Source: Kluyvera sp047971185
GTDB taxonomy: Bacteria > Pseudomonadota > Gammaproteobacteria > Enterobacterales > Enterobacteriaceae
DNA length: 64,000 bases
Assembly (NCBI RefSeq): GCF_047971185.1
Contig: NZ_JBKDZH010000058.1
Span: forward strand, 1-64,000
Direction of reading: 5' to 3'
The position numbers and the translations under genes were made by a program. The notes beneath the pieces are model-generated. The model had not been told where the DNA came from. It worked only from the letters and a program-made list of their open reading frames with translations, and did not search any database. Within the stretch, counting starts at the first letter, position 1. Each line of letters begins with the position of its first letter. Positions 34,926-44,557 of this stretch are shown piece after piece.

Positions 34926-34962
34926 GCGCGCCAGCCTCTGTCCCGGCTGGCGCGCGTTTTTT
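34926..34962 (+). terminator. Terminator of the IIB-GH1-IIC operon
   Basis: GCGCGCCAGCC and GGCTGGCGCGC form an 11-bp perfect stem with an 8-base loop, followed after one G by six T, 13 bp past the IIC stop. Confidence 0.93.
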
Positions 34963-36256
34963 AATTCTTCACTTCCACCACTTCCAGCAGCGTCGATCCG
35001 GTTTTCGCTTCATGCGGCACATCGCGGAAAATCGGCAGCGCCTCCCAGCGCAGCCAGTAGCGGCTTTGCGGGCTGTAATCACTGTTTTGTGCGGCCACCA
35101 GCTGCACTTCCGCCAGCGGCGCAACGTTCTGCCGGGGCTGCCATTGTTCGGCGGGCAGCGGCGGCGTCAGCGGGCGATGGTCCACCACGCTGAGCGTCCG
35201 GTCATCAATAATCCACACGCCGCTTCCGGCCCACGTCGAGGTCCACTCCACTTCCATTTTGCCGTTGCCAACCGCTCGCGGCGCGCTGAGCGTGACGTCC
35301 GGTGGGATAGAACCGCCGCCGTTGAAGTCCCAGCGAAAATCCCACTGACTGATCTGCGCTTTTTGCCAGCTGCCTTTGCCATCCGGTCGCGCCAGATAGG
35401 CCTGCGATAGCCCCCGATCATCATAACGATGGTAAATCAGCACAGGGCGGGCATCGTTATCGAAACCCACTTCCTGCACCATGTTGATTAACCCGCCGCC
35501 GATCCCGGCGTCGTCGACAATCTCGCCCTGGTGGCGGGCAATCGGCAGCGCGAGCGGCGTGCCGTCGGACTTCTCCCAGCGTTGCAGATCGCGGCTGCGC
35601 ACGTAGGAGAGATTGTTGTTGGTTTCGCAGTGCGGCGTTTCGCGCCACATCCACACCATATGCCAGTAGCCGTCCGGCCCCAGCAGCGGCTGGCGCGCGT
35701 AGCCGTTGCGCGCGCCTTCGCCGTTGAGCAGCGGCGTTTCTAGCAGGCGCGACCACTGCTGGCGTTCGGCGTCGAAAATATTGTACAGATCGTCGCCGTT
35801 GCCGCTACAGCCGTCGCGGTAGCGGAACAGCAGCCGCCCCTGTACGTCCTTAAAGAATACCGGGTAGGTGGCGCGCGCTTCGCGCTCGCCGGTCATCGCC
35901 GGAATGCATTCCAGGGTGGTGACGTCCAGCGGCCGGCGGCTGCGGAAGTAAATTAACGGATCGACGTGCATATTGCCGGAAAGATGCAGGTATCCGGCGC
36001 TATCGACCGCCATCGTCAGGTAATTGTGCGAATCAAATTCAGTAATGTGGGCGAAACGCTCGCGCTCCGGCAGCCAGAACCCTTGCGGCTGAAAAGTTTG
36101 CCACGGGCCGTCGGGCAGGCGGCGTTGGCCCACGGTAATGCGGTGCTCCGCGTCATACCACGCGGCAAACTGGTGGTTTTCGTGGTTCAGCAGGCAGTAG
36201 AGCACGGTGAAATCTGCGCAGGCGTGGGCCACGGGGGTAACAGCGATATCAGTCAT
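34961..36256 (-). CDS. BNR-type beta-propeller protein, possible polysaccharide lyase or glycosidase
   Basis: Cytoplasmic-looking protein of 431 residues without a signal peptide. It resembles the BNR_4 family of propellers: repeated blades contain ARATYPVFFKDVQGRLLFRYRDG, NGYARQPLLGPDGYWHMVWMWRETP and NNNLSYVRSRDLQRWEKSDG. Relatives include ulvan lyases and other uronide-active propellers, but the catalytic residues could not be assigned here. Its start shares a base with the stop of the MFS transporter upstream (TGATG), so they work together. The transporter type (ACS, hexuronate-like) points to an unsaturated or uronic oligosaccharide. That is an inference. Confidence 0.65.
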   Translation of the reverse strand: MTDIAVTPVAHACADFTVLYCLLNHENHQFAAWYDAEHRITVGQRRLPDGPWQTFQPQGFWLPERERFAHITEFDSHNYLTMAVDSAGYLHLSGNMHVDPLIYFRSRRPLDVTTLECIPAMTGEREARATYPVFFKDVQGRLLFRYRDGCSGNGDDLYNIFDAERQQWSRLLETPLLNGEGARNGYARQPLLGPDGYWHMVWMWRETPHCETNNNLSYVRSRDLQRWEKSDGTPLALPIARHQGEIVDDAGIGGGLINMVQEVGFDNDARPVLIYHRYDDRGLSQAYLARPDGKGSWQKAQISQWDFRWDFNGGGSIPPDVTLSAPRAVGNGKMEVEWTSTWAGSGVWIIDDRTLSVVDHRPLTPPLPAEQWQPRQNVAPLAEVQLVAAQNSDYSPQSRYWLRWEALPIFRDVPHEAKTGSTLLEVVEVKN

Positions 36257-37527
36257 CAGACGGTCTCCGGACGAGCAATAAAGGTTTTTTTACGACGTAA
36301 GAAAAAGGCGGCCAGCACCAGTGCGCCAATCGGATGCAGCGTAGCACCGGCATAAATCGGCATCGAGTAGCCAAAGTGGTCGATGATCGAACCGACAAAG
36401 CCGTTAAAGATAATCGAGGTGACGCCGCCCAGCGCGCTCATCACGCCGATGGCGGTGGCAATTGCTACGCGCGGGGCCAGCCCGCCCATCATGATGGTTG
36501 CCATGCTGAGCCAGGCGGTGCACATGAAATTAATCACCGTCATGATGGCGACGGCCGCGTAGGCATTGCTGATGGACGGCAGCAGGAACACCAGCGGCGC
36601 GAGGCAGGTCACCGACCAGATAATCGTCAAGCGGGCGCGGGTGGCGTCCATGCCGCGGGCGACGAGACGGTCGGAGGCCCAGCACACCGCCAGCACGCCG
36701 AACACGGCCACCAGCGGCGGCAGCCACATCAGCTTGCCCACTTCTGCCAGCGTCAGGCCGATTTTCTCCTGCATAAAACCCACCTGCCAGTACTGATAGA
36801 AGAACCAGAACGGGTCGGTCAGCAGGCGGGCGATCAGCAGTGCCCAGATAGGCTTTGAGGTCAGCACCATTTTGTAGCGCTCAACCAGCGGCACGCTCAC
36901 CGCGCTATCCAGCACTACGTCCTCCGCCGCTGGCGGCGTTTTACGGCTGGAGATAAACCACAGAATGCCCACCACCACGCCCGCCATCGCCGGAATAAAA
37001 AACGCCCAGCGCCAGCCGGTGGACAGCGTCACCCACGCCACGAACGGCGGGGCGATAATCAGCCCCAGCGACTGAATAATGTTGGTTAACTGGAAAGCAA
37101 ACGCCCGCTGTTCGGCGCGGAACCAGGTAAAGACCGCCAGCGTCAGCGCGGGCACAATCCCGGACTCCGCCAGCCCCAGCAAAACGCGGCCGGTAATCAG
37201 CCCGGTCATGGAGTGGGAAAGGCCGGTGATCAGCGTGGCGAGAGACATCAACACCATCAGCGCGCACAGCACGAAGCGGCTGCCGAAGCGGTCGACGATG
37301 CCGCCGACGAAGAAATACATGAAGGTGTAAGGGATCATAAAGGCGCTGATCAGCACCGAATAATCGCTGTTATCCAGCCCCAGTTCCTGCATCAGCGTGG
37401 TTTTGAGGATCGAAACAATTTGCCGGTCGAGCGAAAAGAAAAACAGCACGCAGCCGAGAAGCAAAAGCAGCACCCAGATGAGCAGGGTGAAGCCGCCCCG
37501 GCCGACAGATTTTTCAGCCTGTTGCAT
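36256..37527 (-). CDS. MFS transporter, ACS (hexuronate-like) family
   Basis: Inner-membrane proton symporter of 423 residues with 12 predicted helices. The MFS loop after helix 2 reads GGIVDRFGSRFVL, and GLAESGIVPALTLAVFTWFRAEQRAFA is typical of the anion:cation symporter group that includes ExuT/GudP. The ATG at 37527 has GGAGAA before it. It is the first gene of a two-gene unit with the BNR protein. Confidence 0.85.
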   Translation of the reverse strand: MQQAEKSVGRGGFTLLIWVLLLLLGCVLFFFSLDRQIVSILKTTLMQELGLDNSDYSVLISAFMIPYTFMYFFVGGIVDRFGSRFVLCALMVLMSLATLITGLSHSMTGLITGRVLLGLAESGIVPALTLAVFTWFRAEQRAFAFQLTNIIQSLGLIIAPPFVAWVTLSTGWRWAFFIPAMAGVVVGILWFISSRKTPPAAEDVVLDSAVSVPLVERYKMVLTSKPIWALLIARLLTDPFWFFYQYWQVGFMQEKIGLTLAEVGKLMWLPPLVAVFGVLAVCWASDRLVARGMDATRARLTIIWSVTCLAPLVFLLPSISNAYAAVAIMTVINFMCTAWLSMATIMMGGLAPRVAIATAIGVMSALGGVTSIIFNGFVGSIIDHFGYSMPIYAGATLHPIGALVLAAFFLRRKKTFIARPETV

Positions 37528-37690
37528 TGTGTTCTCCGGTTATCGTAGAGGTACGAGGTAAACCGGAGTATATCGACGCGGTTTTAACGCCAGGGGGAGC
37601 AGGAGAACGGAGTGTGACGCGCGGCAATACGCTTTGACCTGAGATGCCACAATGGCGCGTAATCTGGCACGATTGTCACGCAAAAAGTAG

Positions 37691-37765
37691 GCCGGATACG
37701 GCGCTTACGCCGCCATCCGGCAACGTGCGCCGATCTGCCTGATGGCGCTGCGTTTATCAGGCCTT
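37691..37765. repeat. REP/BIME element
   Basis: GCCGGATACGGCGC...GCCGCCATCCGGC (37691-37721) is a typical enterobacterial REP hairpin. It is followed by a second palindromic unit, CCTGATGGCGC...ATCAGG (37739-37762). The pair forms a BIME in the gap between the convergent-to-tandem ends of the MFS gene start and emrD stop. Such elements bind gyrase/IHF or stabilise transcript ends. Confidence 0.8.
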
Positions 37766-37778
37766 CGCGGAGAGGTGC

Positions 37779-38966
37779 TTATACCATCGTCTGCTGATGG
37801 CGCGCAAAGCGCGACGCCAGCGGCAGCCAGCAGAGGAAAATCAGCAGCCCCATCAGCGTCATCAGCAGGCCGATACTGCCCTGGCCGGTTTGCGGCATCA
37901 TCGCCGACAGCCAGGCCAGCACGCCGGAACCGATGTTTTGCAGGCCGCCAACCAGCGCCCCGGCGGTACCGGCGAGGAACGGGAACGGCTCCATTGCGCC
38001 GCTGGTCGCCAGCGGGAACAGCATGCCCGCGCCGAAGAAAAACAGCGCGGCGGGCACCAGCAGCGTCCAGATGTTCATCACCCCAAGCAGCCCAGGGATC
38101 CACATCATCAGCCCCGCCAGCAGGCAGCTCACCACCGACTGCCACATCAGCGTCGAGAAGCGTTTTTTCGGCCGCCCGGCGAACCAGGCACCAAAGAACG
38201 CCGCCGGAATCGGCAGAATAAACAGGATGCTGACCGTCATGCTGCTGAGGCCCAGGACGCCGCCCATCAGCACGCCCGAGCTGGCTTCAAACACCGCGAT
38301 ACCGGCCAGCCCGCCAATCAACATCAGCAGGTAGCAGTTAAAGCTGCTGGTGCCGAACAGCGTTTTGTAGCTGCTGAGCAGGCGGGTTTTCGGTGCCCCG
38401 GTCGGGCGCGTTTCCGGCATCCAGCGCGCCATGCTGAAGGTGACGCCCGCGCACAGCACCAGCAGAAAACCGTAGCAGGCCCGCCAGTTAATCAGCGTCT
38501 CCAGCACGCCGCCAATCAGCGGTGCCAGCAGTGGGCTTACCAGAATCCCCATATTTAACAGACTGTTGGCATGGCGAAGCTGGCTGCCTTCATACATATC
38601 ACGCGGCAGCGTTCGCGCCATCACGCCGCCAACGCCGGTGCCCATCCCCTGTAACGCGCTGGCGGCGATCAGCACCGTCAGGCTATGGGTGGTTATGGCA
38701 ACCAGCGTCGCCAGCATAAAAATCGACATGCCTGCGAGGATCACCGGACGACGTCCCACGCGGTCGGACAGCGGGCCGTAAAACAGCTGGGAAACGCCGT
38801 AGGTCAGCAGGTACGCCGCCATCACGCTCTGCACCGCCCCTTCACGCACGTTGAGGTCGCTCGCCATCTGGGCGATAGCGGGAATATAAATGGTCTGCGC
38901 CATCTGGCCGACAGCCACCAGCAACACCAGCATCACCAGGATGTTGACGTTTCTATCTCTTTTCAT
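37779..38966 (-). CDS. emrD: Multidrug efflux MFS transporter EmrD
   Basis: Inner-membrane drug/proton antiporter of 395 residues with 12 helices, close to E. coli EmrD. The start is ATG 38966 (MKRDRNVNILVML); the frame extends upstream but without family similarity. Motifs are FYGPLSDRVGRRPVIL (MFS motif A) and the DHA1 motif C region LLNMGILVSPLLAPLIGG. Its position next to the ilv region matches E. coli. Confidence 0.96.
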   Translation of the reverse strand: MKRDRNVNILVMLVLLVAVGQMAQTIYIPAIAQMASDLNVREGAVQSVMAAYLLTYGVSQLFYGPLSDRVGRRPVILAGMSIFMLATLVAITTHSLTVLIAASALQGMGTGVGGVMARTLPRDMYEGSQLRHANSLLNMGILVSPLLAPLIGGVLETLINWRACYGFLLVLCAGVTFSMARWMPETRPTGAPKTRLLSSYKTLFGTSSFNCYLLMLIGGLAGIAVFEASSGVLMGGVLGLSSMTVSILFILPIPAAFFGAWFAGRPKKRFSTLMWQSVVSCLLAGLMMWIPGLLGVMNIWTLLVPAALFFFGAGMLFPLATSGAMEPFPFLAGTAGALVGGLQNIGSGVLAWLSAMMPQTGQGSIGLLMTLMGLLIFLCWLPLASRFARHQQTMV

Positions 38967-39141
38967 TTCGCTGATTACTTTATGGAATTTTGGTTTGTAA
39001 GAATAAACATCCAGGCTATGCGCCAAATCGGAGAGGAATCTACCACACTGCGGTGACGATTTAATCATGCGTCATGTAAATGAAATGTGTGATGCAGGCA
39101 GGATTTATACACGTCGATCGGCAACAATAGTTGCCAGTTTT

Positions 39142-39975
39142 TCAGGACAGCCGCAGCACAATCGCGCCGGCGGCAATCCCGCAGGCGGCAATCAGGCGCA
39201 CGCCCGCGACTCGCTCTTTCAGCAGCAGCCAGGCGATCAGCGCGCCGAATAAAATTGAGGTTTCGCGCAGCGCGGCGACCACCGCCAGCGGTGCCTGAGT
39301 CATCGCCCACAGCGCCAGCCCGTAGGAACCCATGGTGCCCACTCCGCCAAGCAGGCCCTTTTTCCAGTGCTGCGCCAGATATCTTGCCGCCTCGCGACGG
39401 CGGGCAATCATCGCCCAGCACAGCAGGGTGGAGCCGTTGAGGAAAAACGACCACAGCGTATAGCCCAGCGCGGTACCCGAAAGCCGTACGCCTGTGCCGT
39501 CAATCAGCGTGTATCCGGCGATAATCCAGGCGTTCAGCAGCGCTAGCACTACGCCCCGCTGCGAACCGCCGCGGCTGTTGAGCGCCATCCCCAGGATTGC
39601 CGTACAGATAACCGCTATTCCGCACCATGCCAGCGCGGAAAGATGATCGCCCAGAAACAGCACGCTGATGATGGCCACCAGCAGCGGCGCGGTGCCGCGC
39701 ATCAGTGGATAGGTCTGGCTCATATCGGAAATTTGATAGGTTTTCGCCACCAGAATGGTGTAGATCACCTGTAATACCGTCGAGACAATCATAAATGGCA
39801 CGCTGGCTGCTGATGGCGCAGGCGCGAAGGGGATGAGTACCAAGGCTATCAATGCGGCGGAGCCGGTGACGCCGATCGCCGAATAGAGTTTGTCGTTTCC
39901 CGCCTTAACGATGGCGTTCCAGCTGGCGTGCAGCAGCGCGGCAAACAGCAAAATGCAGAAAACAGAAAGCGTCAT
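39142..39975 (-). CDS. EamA/DMT-family transporter
   Basis: Inner-membrane protein of 277 residues with ten hydrophobic helices in two EamA repeats; the second contains LGYTLWSFFLNGSTLL and the end EASILFG-like REÂTSILFGALIAWLLLKER segment. Probably a metabolite exporter; substrate unknown. It takes the place where E. coli carries tisB/istR between emrD and ivbL; no sign of those was found in the flanking gaps. Confidence 0.85.
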   Translation of the reverse strand: MTLSVFCILLFAALLHASWNAIVKAGNDKLYSAIGVTGSAALIALVLIPFAPAPSAASVPFMIVSTVLQVIYTILVAKTYQISDMSQTYPLMRGTAPLLVAIISVLFLGDHLSALAWCGIAVICTAILGMALNSRGGSQRGVVLALLNAWIIAGYTLIDGTGVRLSGTALGYTLWSFFLNGSTLLCWAMIARRREAARYLAQHWKKGLLGGVGTMGSYGLALWAMTQAPLAVVAALRETSILFGALIAWLLLKERVAGVRLIAACGIAAGAIVLRLS

Positions 39976-40195
39976 GATCGTGCGTGGCTGAGGGAGAATT
40001 CAGCAAAACGTAACACAACCCTCCGGGGGAAAACAGGGCCAGAAATAGGGGGAGAGCGGGACAGTTCAGAAGATTTCCCTCCGCGAGGAAGTGTGATCCT
40101 TGCTGCATTTTTACGCAGATGAAAATATTTCCATTGTCAGCCTGAAAAAGCTGTGTTTGTATAAATTCACTAAACGAATTGAGAGAAGACCCTTA

Positions 40196-40294
40196 ATGAT
40201 CCCATCCATGATGACTTCGACCCTACTAAAAACCGCGCTACCAGCCGCGGTGGTCGTCGTGCGTGTGGTGGTGGTCGTCGGCAATGCGCCGTAG
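40196..40294 (+). CDS. ivbL: ilvB operon leader peptide
   Basis: Attenuator leader peptide of 32 residues, MIPSMMTSTLLKTALPAA followed by VVVVRVVVVVGNAP. Nine valines near the end make translation sensitive to charged valyl-tRNA. Length and C-terminal half match E. coli IvbL exactly, while the N-terminal half differs. An alternative start is the ATG pair at 40208/40211. Ribosome stalling would prevent the terminator at 40317. Confidence 0.93.
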   Translation: MIPSMMTSTLLKTALPAAVVVVRVVVVVGNAP

Positions 40295-40316
40295 GGTCAG
40301 GAACACACACGATTCC

Positions 40317-40349
40317 AAACCCCGCCGGCGTAAACCGGGCGGGGTTTTT
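40317..40349 (+). terminator. Attenuator terminator of ilvBN
   Basis: Stem CCCCGCC/GGCGGGG, extended by A-T pairs, followed by five T, 23 bp after the ivbL stop and 50 bp before ilvB. It is the conditional terminator of valine/leucine attenuation. Confidence 0.88.
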
Positions 40350-40399
40350 AGTTTCTAGCCCCCTCCCGGGTAGTCGGCCCAGAATAAAAGGACTGGAGC

Positions 40400-42088
40400 A
40401 TGGCAAGTTCGGGCACAACATCACAACCGACCCGGTTTACGGGCGCGCAGTTAATCGTTCACTTACTGGAACGTCAGGGCATTACCATGGTCACCGGTAT
40501 CCCCGGCGGCACTGTGCTGCCGCTGTATGACGCCTTAAGCCAGAGCACGCAAATCCGTCATATTCTGGCGCGACACGAGCAGGGCGCGGGCTTTATCGCT
40601 CAGGGCATGGCGCGCACCCAGGGGAAACCGGCGGTGTGCATGGCCTGTAGCGGCCCCGGCGCCACCAACCTGGTGACCGCTATCGCCGACGCGCGCCTCG
40701 ACTCCATTCCGCTGGTGTGCATCACCGGCCAGGTGGCCTCCTCGTTAATCGGCACCGACGCGTTCCAGGAAGTCGACACCTACGGTATCTCTATCCCCAT
40801 CACTAAACACAACTACTTAGTCCGCAACATCAATGAATTACCACAGGTTATTGCTGATGCCTTCCGGATTGCGCAGTCGGGCCGCCCTGGTCCGGTGTGG
40901 ATAGACATTCCTAAGGATGTGCAGACCGCGGAAATCGACATCAGCGAACTGCCGGAACCGGGTGGCCGCGCCGCCGCGCCTGACTTCAGCGCCGAGAGCG
41001 TCAGTGAAGCGGCGGCGATGATTAACGCCGCGCAGCGTCCGGTGCTCTATCTGGGCGGCGGCGTGATTAACGCCCCGCAACGCGTACGCGAACTGGCCGA
41101 GAAAGCCAATCTGCCAACCACCATGACGCTGATGGCGCTGGGCATGCTGCCGAAAGCGCATCCGCTGTCGCTGGGTATGCTGGGAATGCACGGCGCGCGC
41201 AGCACCAACTTTATTCTGCAACAGTCTGATTTACTGGTGGTTTTAGGCGCGCGTTTTGATGACCGGGCGACCGGTAAAGTGGCGGAGTTCTGCCCGAATG
41301 CGAAGATTATTCACGTGGATATCGACCGCGCCGAGCTGGGCAAAATCAAGCAGGCGCACGTGGCGATTCAGGCCGACGTCGACGACGTACTGGCGCAGCT
41401 GCTGCCGCAGATTGACGCCCAGCCGCGCGATGAGTGGCGTGGCAAAGTGGCCGAACTGCAACAAGAGTTCCCGGGGGCGATTCCGCAAGCGGGCGACCCG
41501 CTCAGCCATTACGGCCTGATTAACGCCGTGGCCGCCTGCGTGGACGACAACGCGATCATCACCACCGACGTCGGCCAGCATCAGATGTGGACGGCGCAGG
41601 CCTACCCACTGAATCGCCCGCGTCAGTGGCTGACTTCCGGCGGCCTCGGCACCATGGGCTTCGGCCTGCCGGCGGCAATTGGCGCGGCGCTGGCGAACCC
41701 GGACAAGAAAGTGCTGTGTTTCTCCGGTGACGGCAGCCTGATGATGAACATCCAGGAGATGGCGACGGCGGCGGAAAACCAGCTCGACGTGAAGATTATC
41801 CTGATGAACAACCAGGCGCTGGGGCTGGTACATCAGCAGCAGAGCCTGTTCTACAAGCAGGGCGTATTTGCCGCCACCTACCCGGGCATGATTAACTTTA
41901 TGCAAATTGCCGCCGGTTTCGGCCTTGAAACCTGCGATCTGAATAACGAAGCGGACCCGCAGGCGGCGCTGCAGGCGATCATCAACCGCCCGGGCCCGGC
42001 GCTGATCCACGTGCGTATCGACGCGGAAGAAAAAGTGTATCCGATGGTTCCGCCGGGTGCGGCGAATAGAGAAATGGTGGGGGAATAA
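40400..42088 (+). CDS. ilvB: Acetohydroxyacid synthase I large subunit
   Basis: Thiamine-diphosphate enzyme that makes acetolactate or acetohydroxybutyrate, the first common step of valine, leucine and isoleucine synthesis. It has 562 residues, as in E. coli. The N-terminal VTGIPGG and the catalytic glutamate in ILARHEQGAGF are present. The TPP-binding motif spans GDGSLMMNIQEM to LMNNQALG. ilvN starts 3 bp after the stop. Confidence 0.98.
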   Translation: MASSGTTSQPTRFTGAQLIVHLLERQGITMVTGIPGGTVLPLYDALSQSTQIRHILARHEQGAGFIAQGMARTQGKPAVCMACSGPGATNLVTAIADARLDSIPLVCITGQVASSLIGTDAFQEVDTYGISIPITKHNYLVRNINELPQVIADAFRIAQSGRPGPVWIDIPKDVQTAEIDISELPEPGGRAAAPDFSAESVSEAAAMINAAQRPVLYLGGGVINAPQRVRELAEKANLPTTMTLMALGMLPKAHPLSLGMLGMHGARSTNFILQQSDLLVVLGARFDDRATGKVAEFCPNAKIIHVDIDRAELGKIKQAHVAIQADVDDVLAQLLPQIDAQPRDEWRGKVAELQQEFPGAIPQAGDPLSHYGLINAVAACVDDNAIITTDVGQHQMWTAQAYPLNRPRQWLTSGGLGTMGFGLPAAIGAALANPDKKVLCFSGDGSLMMNIQEMATAAENQLDVKIILMNNQALGLVHQQQSLFYKQGVFAATYPGMINFMQIAAGFGLETCDLNNEADPQAALQAIINRPGPALIHVRIDAEEKVYPMVPPGAANREMVGE

Positions 42089-42091
42089 GCC

Positions 42092-42382
42092 ATGCAAAAA
42101 CAGACACATGACAACGTTATCCTGGAACTCACCGTGCGCAACCATCCGGGCGTAATGACCCACGTCTGCGGGCTATTTGCCCGCCGCGCGTTCAACGTCG
42201 AAGGCATTCTATGCCTACCGATTCACGGCAGCGACCATAGCCGGATCTGGCTCCTGGTGAACGACGATCAGCGCCTTGAGCAGATGATGAGCCAGATCGA
42301 CAAGCTGGAAGATGTGGTGAAAGTGGCGCGAAATCAGTCCGATCCGTCGATGTTTAACAAAATCTCCGTCTTCTTCGAGTAA
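42092..42382 (+). CDS. ilvN: Acetohydroxyacid synthase I small regulatory subunit
   Basis: ACT-domain protein of 96 residues that activates IlvB and gives valine feedback inhibition. ILELTVRNHPGVMTHVCGLFARR is the ACT core, with the allosteric Asn/His region at about 17-19. It is translated with ilvB from the same attenuated transcript. Confidence 0.98.
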   Translation: MQKQTHDNVILELTVRNHPGVMTHVCGLFARRAFNVEGILCLPIHGSDHSRIWLLVNDDQRLEQMMSQIDKLEDVVKVARNQSDPSMFNKISVFFE

Positions 42383-42405
42383 TTCGCTCAAGACTTGAAC
42401 AGCCG

Positions 42406-42437
42406 CGCGCTTATCGTTAAGGTAAGCGCGTTTTTTT
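42406..42437 (+). terminator. Terminator of ilvBN
   Basis: CGCGCTTA/TAAGCGCG stem with a 9-base loop and seven following T, 23 bp after ilvN and 19 bp before uhpA. Confidence 0.93.
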
Positions 42438-42455
42438 ATCCGCCAGGACAAACCC

Positions 42456-43049
42456 ATGATCACCATCGCCCTTATCGACGACCACACTATCGTCCGCTCC
42501 GGCTTTGCCCAACTGCTGGGGCTGGAGGTTGATTTGCAGGTTGTGGCGGAATTTGGTTCCGGGCGCGAGGCGCTGGCCGGTTTACCGGGGCGCGGCGTGC
42601 AGGTGTGTATCTGCGATATCTCGATGCCGGATATCTCCGGTCTGGAATTGTTAAGCCAGTTGCCAAAAGGCATGGCGATTATCATGCTCTCGGTCCACGA
42701 CAGCCCGGCGCTGGTCGAGCAGGCGCTCAACGCAGGCGCGCGTGGCTTCCTCTCCAAACGCTGTAGCCCGGATGAACTGATTGCCGCCGTGCATACCGTG
42801 GCGACCGGCGGCTGCTATTTAACGCCGGATATCGCCGTTAAGCTGGCGGCCGGGCGTCAGGACCCGCTGACCAAACGTGAGCGCCAGGTGGCGGAAAAGC
42901 TGGCGCGCGGGATGGCGGTGAAAGAGATTGCCGCTGAACTGGGCCTGTCGCCAAAAACGGTGCACGTGCATCGCGCTAACCTGATGGAAAAGCTGGGCGT
43001 CAGCAACGATGTTGAGCTGGCGCGGCGTATGTTTGACGGCTGGTCATGA
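42456..43049 (+). CDS. uhpA: Response regulator UhpA
   Basis: NarL-family response regulator of 197 residues that activates uhpT when phosphorylated. The receiver domain has the acidic pocket IDDH and the phosphoacceptor Asp54 (CICDISMPD). The C-terminal LuxR-type helix-turn-helix contains LTKRERQVAEKLARGMAVKEIA and LSPKTVHVHRANLMEKL. The stop overlaps the uhpB start (ATGA). Confidence 0.98.
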   Translation: MITIALIDDHTIVRSGFAQLLGLEVDLQVVAEFGSGREALAGLPGRGVQVCICDISMPDISGLELLSQLPKGMAIIMLSVHDSPALVEQALNAGARGFLSKRCSPDELIAAVHTVATGGCYLTPDIAVKLAAGRQDPLTKRERQVAEKLARGMAVKEIAAELGLSPKTVHVHRANLMEKLGVSNDVELARRMFDGWS

Positions 43050-44548
43050 ACGCGCTCTTTTCCCGGCTGATCACCGTTGTCGCCTGCTTTTTCATCTTCT
43101 CCGCCGCCTGGTTTTGCCTGTGGAGCATCAGCCTGCATCTGGTTGAGCGCCCGGAGCTGGCGGTACTGCTGTTTCCGTTTGGCCTGCGTCTGGGGCTGAT
43201 GCTGCAATGCCCGCGCGGCTACTGGCCGGTGCTGCTGGGCGCGGAGTGGCTGCTGATGTACTGGCTGGGGCAGGAGGTGGCGCTGGCGCATCTGTCTATT
43301 TTGATGATCGGCAGCTTCCTCACGTTGCTGCCGGTGACGTTAATCTCCCGCTATCGTCATCAGCGCGACTGGCGTACGCTGCTGTTACAGGGCGCGGCGC
43401 TGACGGCGGCGGCGCTGCTGCAATCGCTGCCGTGGCTGGGGCAGGGCGAGGAAGCGTGGAATGCGCTGCTACTGACCCTGACCGGCGGATTAACGCTGGC
43501 GCCGATCTGCCTGGTGTTCTGGCACTACCTGACCAGCACCACCTGGCTGCCGCTCGGCCCGGCGCTGGTGTCACAACCGGTAAACTGGCGCGGGCGACAC
43601 CTGGTCTGGTACCTGTTGCTGTTCACCGTCAGCCTGTGGCTACAGCTCGGTTTGCCCGCTGAGCTTTCGCGCTTTACGCCATTTTGTCTCGCTTTACCGA
43701 TTATTGCGCTCGCCTGGCATTACGGCTGGCAGGGTGCGCTGATTGCGACGTTGATGAACGCCATCGCGCTGATTGCCAGCCAGACCTGGCACGATCACCC
43801 GGTCGATTTACTGCTCTCGCTGCTGGCGCAAAGCCTGACCGGGCTGCTGCTCGGCGCGGGTATTCAGCGCCTGCGTGAGCTTAACCAGTCGCTGCAAAGC
43901 GAGCTGGCGCGTAATCATCGGCTGGCGGAACGGTTGCTGGAAACCGAAGAGAGCGTGCGTCGTGACGTGGCGCGCGAGCTGCACGACGATATCGGCCAGA
44001 CTATCACCGCCATTCGCACTCAGGCGGGCATCGTACAGCGCCTGGCCCCCGAGAACGCGGGCGTGAAGCAAAGCGGGGCGCATATCGAGCAGTTGTCGCT
44101 GGGCGTGTACGATTCGGTTCGCCGCCTGCTGGGTCGCCTGCGACCGCGCCAGCTGGATGATCTCACGCTGGAGCAGGCCATCCGCTCATTGATGCGTGAA
44201 ATGGAGCTGGAAAGCCGCGGCATCGTCAGCCACCTCGACTGGCGAATTGACGAATCAGCACTCAGCGAAAGCCAGCGCGTGACGCTGTTTCGCGTCTGCC
44301 AGGAAGGGCTGAACAACATTGTGAAGCACGCCAACGCCAGCGCGGTGACGCTGCAGGGCTGGCAGCAGGATGAACGGCTGATGCTGGTCATTGAGGACGA
44401 CGGCAGCGGCTTGCCTCCGGGTTCGAATCAGCAAGGTTTTGGCCTCACCGGTATGCGCGAGCGCGTGACGGCGCTCGGTGGTTCACTCACGATTTCCTGC
44501 ATGCACGGCACGCGCGTTAGCGTGTCGCTGCCCCAGCGCTACGCCTGA
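43046..44548 (+). CDS. uhpB: Sensor histidine kinase UhpB
   Basis: Membrane histidine kinase of 500 residues for external glucose 6-phosphate sensing with UhpC. The MASE1-type membrane region covers about 1-275. The HisKA_3 dimerisation domain carries phosphorylated His313 in ARELHDDIGQT. The ATPase domain has the N box VCQEGLNNIVKHANA and the G boxes EDDGSGLPPG and GFGLTGMRERV. uhpC starts 9 bp later. Confidence 0.98.
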   Translation: MNALFSRLITVVACFFIFSAAWFCLWSISLHLVERPELAVLLFPFGLRLGLMLQCPRGYWPVLLGAEWLLMYWLGQEVALAHLSILMIGSFLTLLPVTLISRYRHQRDWRTLLLQGAALTAAALLQSLPWLGQGEEAWNALLLTLTGGLTLAPICLVFWHYLTSTTWLPLGPALVSQPVNWRGRHLVWYLLLFTVSLWLQLGLPAELSRFTPFCLALPIIALAWHYGWQGALIATLMNAIALIASQTWHDHPVDLLLSLLAQSLTGLLLGAGIQRLRELNQSLQSELARNHRLAERLLETEESVRRDVARELHDDIGQTITAIRTQAGIVQRLAPENAGVKQSGAHIEQLSLGVYDSVRRLLGRLRPRQLDDLTLEQAIRSLMREMELESRGIVSHLDWRIDESALSESQRVTLFRVCQEGLNNIVKHANASAVTLQGWQQDERLMLVIEDDGSGLPPGSNQQGFGLTGMRERVTALGGSLTISCMHGTRVSVSLPQRYA

Positions 44549-44557
44549 GGAACGGCC

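Noticed and set aside
39976..40195. tisB/istR toxin locus expected near ivbL from E. coli
   Set aside because: No TisB-like frame or IstR-like sequence could be seen in the gap.
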